36,882 nucleotides of DNA, taken from positions 1-36,882 of IMG/VR virus record IMGVR_UViG_3300042466_002044; one strand, 5' to 3'. Below, in pieces: positions 1 to 6,676 of this stretch. The position numbers were made by a program, and so were the translations under genes. This DNA comes from a virus. The notes beneath the pieces are model-generated. The model ran no database searches. It was not told the DNA's origin and saw only the letters and a list, made by a program, of their open reading frames with translations. Every line of letters starts with the position of its first letter. Position 1 is the stretch's first letter.

Positions 1-382
1 ATACAAATTTCAAATCTTCAATTTTCGGCATTTCCAACAACGGTAAACTAGGATCTTTCCAACCTAAATCAACTGCAATTTGGTCATATTCTTCAAGTTT
101 ATCATCCAACCTTTTCATTACAGCATTTATATCAATTGGCTTGAACTCTTGAAAATTATCAATCTTCATTGCTTCTGTAAAGGAAGAGTAATATTCTTCT
201 GCGGCTTTTATTTCTGAAGTTATATATTCTAGCACATTGCTTTGCTCCTCATTGTTTCCGAAAAAACTGCCAACTGACATTTTGTAATTAACTAATTCAG
301 TATCAGGAGTGTCTAACGGAATTCCTAGTTCCAATAATAATTTCTTTTTGTATTGTTCTTTGTCAAAGTTTACGTTACTCAT
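1..382 (-). CDS. Partial hypothetical protein (C-terminus beyond left edge)
   Basis: An open frame runs from ATG at 382 leftward off the window, giving 127 visible residues that start MSNVNFDKEQYKKKLL. The protein is charged, probably helical and rich in Glu and Lys, with no motif I recognise. Its ATG overlaps the last 8 bases of the upstream small ORF (ATGAGTAA), a typical translationally coupled junction. It would be co-transcribed from the promoter at 569-596. The frame has no stop in 382 bases of AT-rich DNA and has a good start context, so I regard it as real. Function unknown. Confidence 0.7.
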   Translation of the reverse strand, partial: MSNVNFDKEQYKKKLLLELGIPLDTPDTELVNYKMSVGSFFGNNEEQSNVLEYITSEIKAAEEYYSSFTEAMKIDNFQEFKPIDINAVMKRLDDKLEEYDQIAVDLGWKDPSLPLLEMPKIEDLKFV

Positions 383-563
383 ATTTTTCTATAATTTTAG
401 GTTTTGCTGGCAATTCAATAGTTTTAATTCTTATAGTGGAAGAGTCTATATAAGGAAGGTATTCCATATAATCTTTTAACTCTTTTTCAGTTTTGTATAA
501 ATTGGTTTTTTGCCAAAGGTTAGAATCAATGTATTTAAAAAATCCTATATAAAAGGTTTCCAT
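375..563 (-). CDS. Small hypothetical protein, 62 aa
   Basis: The start is ATG at 563 (METFYIGFFKYIDSN...). A longer frame opening at a TTG (596) would overlap the promoter. The protein is aromatic-rich at the N-terminus and charged in the middle, without signal peptide or membrane helix. Its stop overlaps the start of the next gene by 8 nt, and the helicase gene lies upstream on the same strand. Function unknown. Small ORFs like this beside early replication genes are common in large phages. Confidence 0.6.
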   Translation of the reverse strand: METFYIGFFKYIDSNLWQKTNLYKTEKELKDYMEYLPYIDSSTIRIKTIELPAKPKIIEKYE

Positions 564-568
564 ACTAT

Positions 569-596
569 TATCTATATTCTTTTCTTCTTTTGTCAA
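569..596 (-). promoter_or_regulatory. Sigma70-like promoter on the start codon
   Basis: Minus strand: TTGACA (596-591), 16-nt spacer, TAGATA (574-569), then 5 nt to the ATG at 563. The geometry implies a leaderless transcript. It also argues against a TTG start at 596, because that would lie inside the -35 box. Confidence 0.55.
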
Positions 597-603
597 TGAT
601 TCC

Positions 604-1944
604 TTACAAAATATAAAGCATTTTTCGTGGACGAGTCATTGCAGTGTACAAAATTCGATTTTTTTCGTCCGATTTTTTATTATATTCAATGTCCGTTGAT
701 AACACAAAGCAATTATCATAAGTGCTGCCTTGACTATTGTGTGCAGTTACTGCATAATTATACTTTACATTAGCAAAACTTTCAACTAATTTAAAATATT
801 CTCTCCAGAGTTTTAATCTTTTGGGATTATCTTTTTCTTCTTTTGCTGCACTGCTAAATTCTTTTAGTTTTTTCTGAAAAGCGATTTCTTCGCTTTCATG
901 AAGAATGCTGATATTTTCTGTTGAGTCACTTCCACTCACTACACAACTATAATAAGTCCAATCTTTATCATACATTTTTTTGGATTTTATATCCAATGAT
1001 TCTACAACCAAATCATCATTTGTATTAAACATTGCAAATGTTCCATCATCACTTTTAATTGGTCGATCTACAATTAGTTTTTCATCCAATACAATTTTCA
1101 TTGCTTTTGGTCCATATTTTATTTTACGAACCAATTTATTATAATAATCAACTGTTACATTTCTCCATGCAATGATTTTGCAATAATTTGCATCTTTATC
1201 AAAATCTTCACTCTTAAAGTAGTAATCCAATAATTGAAGAAACACATTTTGCTGTGTGTCACTCATCATTACAACTCCAGATTCGTCCACCATTTCTTTT
1301 GTTCCCGGAGAAAATTGAAATTCCCGATTAATAACTGTTTGGGAATACTTAATAATTGGATTATTTTCTGCTTGACGAACAATTGTATTCAATCGAAAAT
1401 GACCAATATTATATTGTTTCCTTTTTTCTTCACTCATTGGAATTGAAATTGAGTGATTAATTGGATTAATTTGATTACTGTCGCCTATGAATAAAACTTT
1501 TTTCTTGCGATAATTCTGTTCTTCCATTTCATAAAACAATTGATTATCAATCATGCTGCTTTCATCCACAATAACCAAATCATAAAATGGAAATTTAGTC
1601 ATAATGTTTTTGTCACGAACAAAAATTTCTTTACCGTCTTTGGTAATTTCATGCTTTAAGCCTAACATTGAATGCACTGTAGAAAATGTTATGGAACTTT
1701 TAACAGTGTCCGGACACATTTCCTTCATTACTTTTAGTGCTTTGTGTGTTGGACTTGCCATACAAATGCTATGAGCATTTTTAGAATTATTGCTTGCCCA
1801 TTCTACGAATTGTCCTAGTGTAGTAGTTTTACCAGTTCCTGCTGCACCTTCCAGCAAAAACAAATGCTGATTTGGATCATCAAGAAAATTTTGTAGTGCT
1901 TGAAATGCACTACTTTGATCATTGTTTAAGACAATTTTTGACAT
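604..1944 (-). CDS. dda: Dda-like SF1 DNA helicase
   Basis: The 446-residue protein is close to the length of T4 Dda (about 439). It has a Walker A motif GAAGTGKT at residues 33-40, the DESS Walker B (motif II) at 127-130, a GDSNQINP motif III, and the C-terminal TAHNSQGSTYD and YTAMTRPR motifs of the RecD/Dda branch of superfamily 1. By family knowledge it is an ATP-driven 5'-3' helicase that works at replication start and at protein-blocked forks. The ATG at 1944 is preceded at 5 nt by a strong promoter, so it is probably an early gene with a leaderless mRNA. The gap to the downstream small ORF is 40 nt. Family assignment is secure; orthology to T4 Dda itself is inferred. Confidence 0.9.
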   Translation of the reverse strand: MSKIVLNNDQSSAFQALQNFLDDPNQHLFLLEGAAGTGKTTTLGQFVEWASNNSKNAHSICMASPTHKALKVMKEMCPDTVKSSITFSTVHSMLGLKHEITKDGKEIFVRDKNIMTKFPFYDLVIVDESSMIDNQLFYEMEEQNYRKKKVLFIGDSNQINPINHSISIPMSEEKRKQYNIGHFRLNTIVRQAENNPIIKYSQTVINREFQFSPGTKEMVDESGVVMMSDTQQNVFLQLLDYYFKSEDFDKDANYCKIIAWRNVTVDYYNKLVRKIKYGPKAMKIVLDEKLIVDRPIKSDDGTFAMFNTNDDLVVESLDIKSKKMYDKDWTYYSCVVSGSDSTENISILHESEEIAFQKKLKEFSSAAKEEKDNPKRLKLWREYFKLVESFANVKYNYAVTAHNSQGSTYDNCFVLSTDIEYNKKSDEKNRILYTAMTRPRKMLYIL

Positions 1945-1949
1945 CTCTT

Positions 1950-1978
1950 ATAGTACACTTTTTGAATAAATTTGTCAA
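1950..1978 (-). promoter_or_regulatory. Promoter for Dda-like helicase
   Basis: Minus strand: TTGACA (1978-1973), 17-nt spacer ending GTG, TACTAT (1955-1950), then 5 nt to the ATG at 1944. This is one of the clearest leaderless promoters in the window. Confidence 0.75.
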
Positions 1979-1986
1979 CAATCTTT

Positions 1987-2871
1987 TCACCAGAAAGGAT
2001 TTTCTTCTTTTTTATTCCAAAATTGAAAACTTTTATGCAATGAATTTTCAACTGGCAAAAATGATAAACCTTGTTCTGAAATTTTAGAAGAATCTAAAAT
2101 GCAATTACTTCTTGGTGCTTTTATAACTCTGGAAAATTCTTCCAGATTTGAAAAATATTCATATTTCTCTTTTTTTAGATTATATTCTTTTGCTATTTCT
2201 AATATATCTTTTGCTGAAATTCCATTTGGATTAACCAAATTATAAGTTCCATACGAGATTTCTTTTATTAAAGAATAATAGCAAATTTGAACAAATTCAT
2301 CAATGTTTGTTAATGAATTATCGCAACTCCATACTTTAGAGTAATCAAATAATTTAGAAATATAATTTTTATTACCGGGAAGGTGATTAAAAGGCATTCG
2401 TAATCTCCAAATATAGCTTTTTTCCCAGCTTTTTCTAACAATATTTTCTCCTAATGCTTTTGTTCCACTATACCAACTACATGTTCGGGTCGGAAAAGAA
2501 AAGTTAGGAAAGTCTTTTTCAGAAAAGACATATTCATTAGTTTCTGTATAATCGTTGTATATACAGCCACTGGAAACAAATCCTAAAGGAACATTTTTTT
2601 CTTTACAAGCATCTGCAATAATTTCTGCAAGAGTTACATTTGCATACAAACATTTTTCTTTATTGTCTTCACAACTATCTACATTTGGATTTCCTGTATA
2701 TCCAATACAATTAATTACAAAACTTGGATTATGTTTTTTTAAAAGACTGCTCACATAAGATTGCGAGGTATATTCTCTTAAACTCTCTACTGAGTAATTT
2801 ACTTTTTTATATTTAAAAAAATCTTGAAAACGAGAACTAACATATCCATTTTTACCTAAAAGAAGAATCAT
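1987..2871 (-). CDS. RmlD-like NAD(P)-dependent sugar-nucleotide reductase
   Basis: This 294-residue protein belongs to the extended short-chain dehydrogenase family, RmlD/dTDP-4-dehydrorhamnose-reductase type. It opens with a Rossmann dinucleotide loop GKNGYVSSRF (residues 6-15). A VSSGCIY segment (99-105) supplies the catalytic Ser, and Y134-SGT-K138 is the YxxxK catalytic pair. Family members reduce or epimerise nucleotide sugars. With a glycosyltransferase elsewhere in the window it may help modify virion, DNA or host glycans, but that link is inference. RNase HI lies 30 nt upstream on the same strand. The ATG at 2871 is preceded at 5 nt by its own promoter-like sequence. Confidence 0.75.
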   Translation of the reverse strand: MILLLGKNGYVSSRFQDFFKYKKVNYSVESLREYTSQSYVSSLLKKHNPSFVINCIGYTGNPNVDSCEDNKEKCLYANVTLAEIIADACKEKNVPLGFVSSGCIYNDYTETNEYVFSEKDFPNFSFPTRTCSWYSGTKALGENIVRKSWEKSYIWRLRMPFNHLPGNKNYISKLFDYSKVWSCDNSLTNIDEFVQICYYSLIKEISYGTYNLVNPNGISAKDILEIAKEYNLKKEKYEYFSNLEEFSRVIKAPRSNCILDSSKISEQGLSFLPVENSLHKSFQFWNKKEENPFW

Positions 2872-2876
2872 AAATT

Positions 2877-2905
2877 TATCTATCTTTTATAAGTCTCCTT
2901 TTCAA
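2877..2905 (-). promoter_or_regulatory. Probable promoter for RmlD-like gene
   Basis: Minus strand: TTGAAA (2905-2900), overlapping the stop codon of rnhA, 17-nt spacer, TAGATA (2882-2877), 5 nt to the ATG at 2871. It matches the window-wide leaderless geometry but with weaker boxes. Confidence 0.4.
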
Positions 2906-3366
2906 GATTTTTTAATTGTATAGTTTTTAGAATATGCACTTGAACACATTTTATCAACATATTCATTCCAAACATTTTCTTTTGAATGACCTTTAATCCA
3001 TTTTATTTTTACATTTGGTTTTAATAAAGAGTCCAATTCTTTCCATAAATCAGAATTGAGTATTTCTGAATGCTTTTTCTTGAAATTAATCTTTTTCCAT
3101 TTTTCCAGCCAACCTTTGTTAATTGGATTAGAAACATATTCACTATCTGTACAAATAGTTATTTCCTCGTTTTTATCTTTTAAATATTTTAATGCAGATA
3201 TTATGGCAGATAATTCCATTCTATTGTTCGTAGTATTTTTACTAGTTTCTACTTTTTCGAATATTTTAACTCCATTTTCATTAATAATTACAAATGCAAA
3301 AGATCCATTATTGTTTGATCCTTTTTTGTTGTAATCGCAACTACCATCTGTAAAAACTGTAAACAT
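2902..3366 (-). CDS. rnhA: Ribonuclease HI
   Basis: The 154-residue protein is the usual RNase HI size. Visible are FTDGSCD with catalytic D7, NRMELSA with E51, CTDSEYV with D74, IKWIKGHS with the loop His (H127), and NEYVDKM with D138. Together these complete the DEDD active site and the flexible His. It cleaves the RNA strand of RNA-DNA hybrids, consistent with primer removal in phage replication. I chose ATG at 3366 (MFTVFTDGS) over a GTG at 3384 because the latter lies inside the -10 region and the 17-bp palindrome. It is followed by the RmlD-like gene. Confidence 0.92.
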   Translation of the reverse strand: MFTVFTDGSCDYNKKGSNNNGSFAFVIINENGVKIFEKVETSKNTTNNRMELSAIISALKYLKDKNEEITICTDSEYVSNPINKGWLEKWKKINFKKKHSEILNSDLWKELDSLLKPNVKIKWIKGHSKENVWNEYVDKMCSSAYSKNYTIKKS

Positions 3367-3367
3367 A

Positions 3368-3384
3368 GTGATACAGTGTATCAC
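3368..3384. repeat. 17-bp perfect palindrome, operator candidate
   Basis: GTGATACA-G-TGTATCAC on the plus strand: two 8-bp arms around one central base. It covers the -10 box and predicted start site of the rnhA promoter, as a repressor operator would. A related GATAC-rich direct repeat (ATGATAC twice, 15094-15107) lies over the -10 of the 15088 promoter. Confidence 0.45.
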
Positions 3385-3402
3385 ATTTAATTAAAAAATC
3401 AA
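3375..3402 (-). promoter_or_regulatory. Promoter for rnhA
   Basis: Minus strand: TTGATT (3402-3397), 16-nt spacer, TACACT (3380-3375), then 8 nt to the ATG at 3366. The -10 is embedded in a perfect palindrome (3368-3384). Confidence 0.5.
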
Positions 3403-3459
3403 GTGAAAAAAGATTATCTGAAATTTTTTGCCTGAATATTCAAAATTTTTTCCCTGAAC

Positions 3460-3488
3460 TTGATTTTGTTAGGGTCTTATTATATAAT
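3460..3488 (+). promoter_or_regulatory. Promoter for candidate ncRNA
   Basis: TTGATT (3460-3465), 17-nt spacer, consensus TATAAT (3483-3488). No ORF follows for over 350 nt; the downstream sequence is instead highly foldable. Confidence 0.5.
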
Positions 3489-3494
3489 ATATTA

Positions 3495-3787
3495 AATTAT
3501 ATAATTTATTAGATAACCATCTTGAGGGTCTTTTATACGGTAGAGAGAGGTAATCCTTTGTTCCTGTCAAATAACCCCCTACCCCCATAAGCTATTTTTA
3601 TTAGTTATTGAGTAGTTTGTTATCTGAGGAAGTTTGGACTACATCTCTTTACCAATTCTAAATTTCTTTAGTACGTATAGAGTCGAGTATAAACCTTATA
3701 ACTTCTTTCGCAGTGTTCGGAACGAATAAACCGAATAAGAAGTTACGTCCTGCCCCGCATGCCCCCTAAGACCATGCGGCGTTTTTG
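3495..3787 (+). ncRNA. Candidate structured non-coding RNA with pseudoknot, about 290 nt
   Basis: This gene-free interval lies between a promoter (3460-3488) and a terminator-like hairpin. Two long-range helices cross. AGATAAC (3511-3517) pairs with GTTATCT (3619-3625). GGTAGAGAGA (3539-3548) pairs over 10 bp, with one G-U wobble, with TCTCTTTACC (3644-3653). A third, local arm has AACTTCTT (3700-3707) with AAGAAGTT (3737-3744) and an inner TTCGG/CCGAA. The G-U wobble favours the plus strand, since it would be A-C on the minus strand. I found no match to RNase P RNA, tmRNA or another family I know. The ends are inferred from the promoter and terminator. Confidence 0.5.
3755..3787 (+). terminator. 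Intrinsic terminator-like hairpin
   Basis: CCGCATG (3755-3761) pairs with CATGCGG (3773-3779) across an 11-nt loop. After CG there are five Ts. It would end the candidate ncRNA on the plus strand. Confidence 0.5.
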
Positions 3788-3808
3788 TATGTAAAATCTG
3801 CTAAAGAT

Positions 3809-3837
3809 AATTTAGTGTATGAGGGATCTGTTGTCAA
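3809..3837 (-). promoter_or_regulatory. Possible antisense promoter facing the ncRNA
   Basis: Minus strand: TTGACA (3837-3832), 17-nt spacer, TAAATT (3814-3809). It would transcribe leftward, antisense to the candidate ncRNA and toward rnhA. Confidence 0.35.
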
Positions 3838-3845
3838 CAACTTTC

Positions 3846-3853
3846 GATAAGTA
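3846..3853 (+). promoter_or_regulatory. Late-promoter-like box
   Basis: GATAAGTA lies 5 nt before the ATG at 3859. It differs at two positions from the T4 late consensus TATAAATA but has the same spacing as better matches in the window. Confidence 0.3.
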
Positions 3854-3858
3854 TTTTT

Positions 3859-5970
3859 ATGAATTTTAAAAATTATTTTGAGGTGTTGCTGGAAAGCAAT
3901 CCTGTAAAAAGAAAAGAGTATTTAAAAAATAAATACGGAAAACTCTTGGATCAATTAATTCAAAGTTATGACACTGATAAATCTTTTTATAGCACGACTT
4001 TTTATGGGATTTTCGGAAATCCGATTGATTTTGTAGTTGATAAAATTGATCCGACTAGTGGAAATTATTCTGAATGGATAATAAAATCGCTGTTAGCGCA
4101 ATCATTTACTAGAAGCGGGTTTGATAGATTCTGGAGTGAAGATTTTTTTAAAGTTCGTGAAGATTTGGAAAAGTTTCACAAATATAAACATTTGTTTAAA
4201 AAATTAGGAAAAGAACAGGACGATCCGGAAATTTCTAAATTGACAGATTTAAACAGGATAAAAGGAATATATGATTTATATGAAAAATTAAAATTAATAA
4301 CAAATGATATAGAGTTCTCGGAAAATGAAAAAGATGTTGATAAAATTTATGAATCAAATAATTACTTAATTGTTGTTCCAAAAACAAAAGAAGCAAGTTG
4401 TGCATATGGAAGAAACACTCGTTGGTGTACCGCAGCAAATTCCAGTTATAATGCTTTTAATCAATATAATAGAGAAGGACCATTATACATAGTAATAGAT
4501 AAAGCAAACGATATAAAAACACAATTTCATTTTCAGAGCAAACAATACATGGATGAAAAAGATGATCCAATAAATGTACGACGATTTCTAAAAGAAAATA
4601 GCGAAATAAAGGATGTTATTTTAAATCTTGCAATCCAAAATGAAGATATTAATTTTGTTGCATTTCATGCTCCAGAAAAATTAAATGGAATTTATCCAGA
4701 TTTAACAGAAAAAAGTAAAATCGAATTAATACAAAATAATTTTACAATAGCAGTACCGTTGATAGAAAAATATAAAGAGGATGTTAATAAATATCAAAAT
4801 TTACTTTTTATAACCGATGAAAATACAGTTAAAATAAAAACTGATGCAACTAGTTTTTCAGAATTTATAAAATTCTATAAAGACGATTATAGAAAAAATA
4901 GTAGAAAAACTGCTGAAAAAATATTAGATGGTGAATGGTATGATGCATATGATACAACAGATTACAGTGATTATATGTTACACTTTTTAGATGCAGAAAA
5001 TTCTAAAAGAATAATAGAATATACAAAAAAAAGGACAAATGAAGAAGTATCAGATGTGGAAGAAGCAATAAAAGAATTAAAGTATATTGGCGAAGCGGAT
5101 TTTATAATTGATTTAATAGAAAAGGTTTATAATGAATATTATAATCGTGAATACATTGACGAAATATATAATAAAACGTTAAAAGGAATTTTAGAATTTA
5201 CCGGAGAAAAATATTCATTTCAAGATTATCATATAGTTCTTGAATGGAGTATAGATAAATTAACGAGTTTGAATAATCGGTTGAAAAAATTTTTAAATGA
5301 AAATCCTTATGAGGATATACGTTGTAATTGGCGCGATGTTTATAGTGCATGGATTAGTGAATTAGATAATGGAAATGATTTAATAGATTTTGATATTGAT
5401 AATGTTTATATAAATCTTTCAAAAGAAACATTAATAGAAATGAATAGTGAAATAAGCGATGATCTAGAAATAATAGAAAAGAAATTAGAAGAAGAATTAT
5501 TAAATTCTAACGAAGAAAAAGAAATAGAAGAACGTTTTAATATAAATAAAGTTATGACACAGTTTGATTCGTATGTTAAAAAAATAATGACAGAAGGTTT
5601 AGGAAATATGGGACAAGGAGGTTTGTCTAATAGAGGTCCAGCCGTTACCCAAAATAATAATTCATCTTCAACAACAGTGAATCGTTCAACAACATCCTCA
5701 CAAGCCAATTCTGCTAACAAAAACAATTCTGCACTTGATGTTGGTGCATATTTCAAAAATCAATCAACTGATTGGGATCGTGAAATGAAAATGCCGGAAT
5801 TCCAAAATGCCGTAGCAGCACACTATGATAACATGATGTTAGATCCAAAAACTCCGCCACAAGAGCGAAATGATTTAATGATGAAAATTCAGAAAACTCC
5901 TGCTCTTCAAAAATATTTCCAGAATAGAACAAACCAACAAGCAAACTTAGGAGGACCAATTAATGTCTAA
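3859..5970 (+). CDS. Large probable internal-head protein with capsid-targeting-like N-terminus
   Basis: A 703-residue protein. The first 12 residues, MNFKNYFEVLLE, fit the recurrent M-x-F-...-LLE peptide of this window and resemble the T4 capsid-targeting sequence cut after Glu. Residues about 180-240 hold a distinctive block: SCAYGRNTRWCTAANSS, then GPLYIVID, then a QFHF...YMDEKDDPI segment. I have the impression of having seen such a WCTA block in other large-phage proteins but cannot name the domain. The middle is charged and helical. Residues about 585-640 are a Gly/Asn/Ser/Thr-rich linker before a small C-terminal helical region. The next gene overlaps by 8 nt. I infer a virion protein, with enzymatic activity unknown. 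Confidence 0.75.
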   Translation: MNFKNYFEVLLESNPVKRKEYLKNKYGKLLDQLIQSYDTDKSFYSTTFYGIFGNPIDFVVDKIDPTSGNYSEWIIKSLLAQSFTRSGFDRFWSEDFFKVREDLEKFHKYKHLFKKLGKEQDDPEISKLTDLNRIKGIYDLYEKLKLITNDIEFSENEKDVDKIYESNNYLIVVPKTKEASCAYGRNTRWCTAANSSYNAFNQYNREGPLYIVIDKANDIKTQFHFQSKQYMDEKDDPINVRRFLKENSEIKDVILNLAIQNEDINFVAFHAPEKLNGIYPDLTEKSKIELIQNNFTIAVPLIEKYKEDVNKYQNLLFITDENTVKIKTDATSFSEFIKFYKDDYRKNSRKTAEKILDGEWYDAYDTTDYSDYMLHFLDAENSKRIIEYTKKRTNEEVSDVEEAIKELKYIGEADFIIDLIEKVYNEYYNREYIDEIYNKTLKGILEFTGEKYSFQDYHIVLEWSIDKLTSLNNRLKKFLNENPYEDIRCNWRDVYSAWISELDNGNDLIDFDIDNVYINLSKETLIEMNSEISDDLEIIEKKLEEELLNSNEEKEIEERFNINKVMTQFDSYVKKIMTEGLGNMGQGGLSNRGPAVTQNNNSSSTTVNRSTTSSQANSANKNNSALDVGAYFKNQSTDWDREMKMPEFQNAVAAHYDNMMLDPKTPPQERNDLMMKIQKTPALQKYFQNRTNQQANLGGPINV

Positions 5971-6637
5971 TTTTGATTTATATATTTCTAAATTATTTCT
6001 GGAAGCAGAAAATCCAGAAGAAGATCAATCACAAAATCAGGAAGCGCCCGCTAACACACAAGAATCGCCTCCAGACGAGGGTGTTCCTCCAGAAGGTGAA
6101 ATGCCCCCAGAAGAATTAGCCCCTGCTGAAATCGTTCCTCCAGAAGAATTAGAACTTGCTAAACTTGCAGTTCGCGCAATTTACTTTAATACTTCCAGTA
6201 AAGATGTTCATAACTTGAAAATGAAAGTCGGAGATCAGTTAATTCCTTTTGAAAAAATTCCTGATTATTTTGAAAAAACTAAAAAAATACTTCCTATTTT
6301 AGGATTTGTAGAATGGGCAATGGATCGTTATGAAGGAGTTAGTTCAAAATGGACGGAACAACCAGAATTTAAAGGGCAAAGTATTATTGAGAAAATTAAA
6401 AGTATGAATTCAGATTTGCCTGAAGAACAAAAACTAGACAATGGTAAAAGAGTTTACTGGACGAGAATTATATTAAACTGCTTGCTAAGAGGAAGTAGTA
6501 ATTTTAATCTTAATATTTCAGATATAAATGAGAAAAATATAAAAGAAGTATTTCGATTAATGAAGCAAGAATTTGGTCGAGATACACGCGGCTTGCTAGG
6601 AAGTGAAGTTGATTCAACTGGTCCGGGAACTTTTTGA
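5963..6637 (+). CDS. Acidic Pro/Glu-rich probable head protein
   Basis: A 224-residue protein starting MSNFDLYISKLFLEAE, which again matches the capsid-targeting-like pattern with a predicted cut after LFLE. Residues about 17-65 are an extremely acidic, Pro- and Glu-rich low-complexity segment. The remainder is a compact charged domain ending RDTRGLLGSEVDSTGPGTF. Its ATG overlaps the previous stop by 8 nt, and AGGAGG stands 8 nt upstream, one of the few good ribosome-binding sites here, though it lies within the upstream coding sequence. Function unknown; position and N-terminus suggest a capsid component. Confidence 0.7.
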   Translation: MSNFDLYISKLFLEAENPEEDQSQNQEAPANTQESPPDEGVPPEGEMPPEELAPAEIVPPEELELAKLAVRAIYFNTSSKDVHNLKMKVGDQLIPFEKIPDYFEKTKKILPILGFVEWAMDRYEGVSSKWTEQPEFKGQSIIEKIKSMNSDLPEEQKLDNGKRVYWTRIILNCLLRGSSNFNLNISDINEKNIKEVFRLMKQEFGRDTRGLLGSEVDSTGPGTF

Positions 6638-6666
6638 TTGACTGGATTCTAGTGGTAGTGTAGATT
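6638..6666 (+). promoter_or_regulatory. Promoter for HTH-metallophosphoesterase gene
   Basis: TTGACT (6638-6643), 17-nt spacer ending GTG, TAGATT (6661-6666), then 10 nt to the ATG at 6677. A degenerate late-type box (ATTAAATA, 6664-6671) overlaps it. Confidence 0.45.
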
Positions 6667-6676
6667 AAATATAGTC

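Noticed and set aside
3495-3660. Group I intron core as explanation of the pseudoknot
   Set aside because: No split gene flanks it, and I could not find P, Q, R and S elements in order.
3495-3787. RNase P RNA or tmRNA
   Set aside because: A GAGGAA segment near 3626 recalls RNase P, but the conserved ACAGAA region and the remaining core are missing. No tRNA-like ends or tag-peptide frame for tmRNA are present.
5406-5756. Minus-strand 116-codon frame
   Set aside because: It is antisense to the low-complexity Asn/Ser/Glu region of the 703-residue protein and has no regulatory signals.
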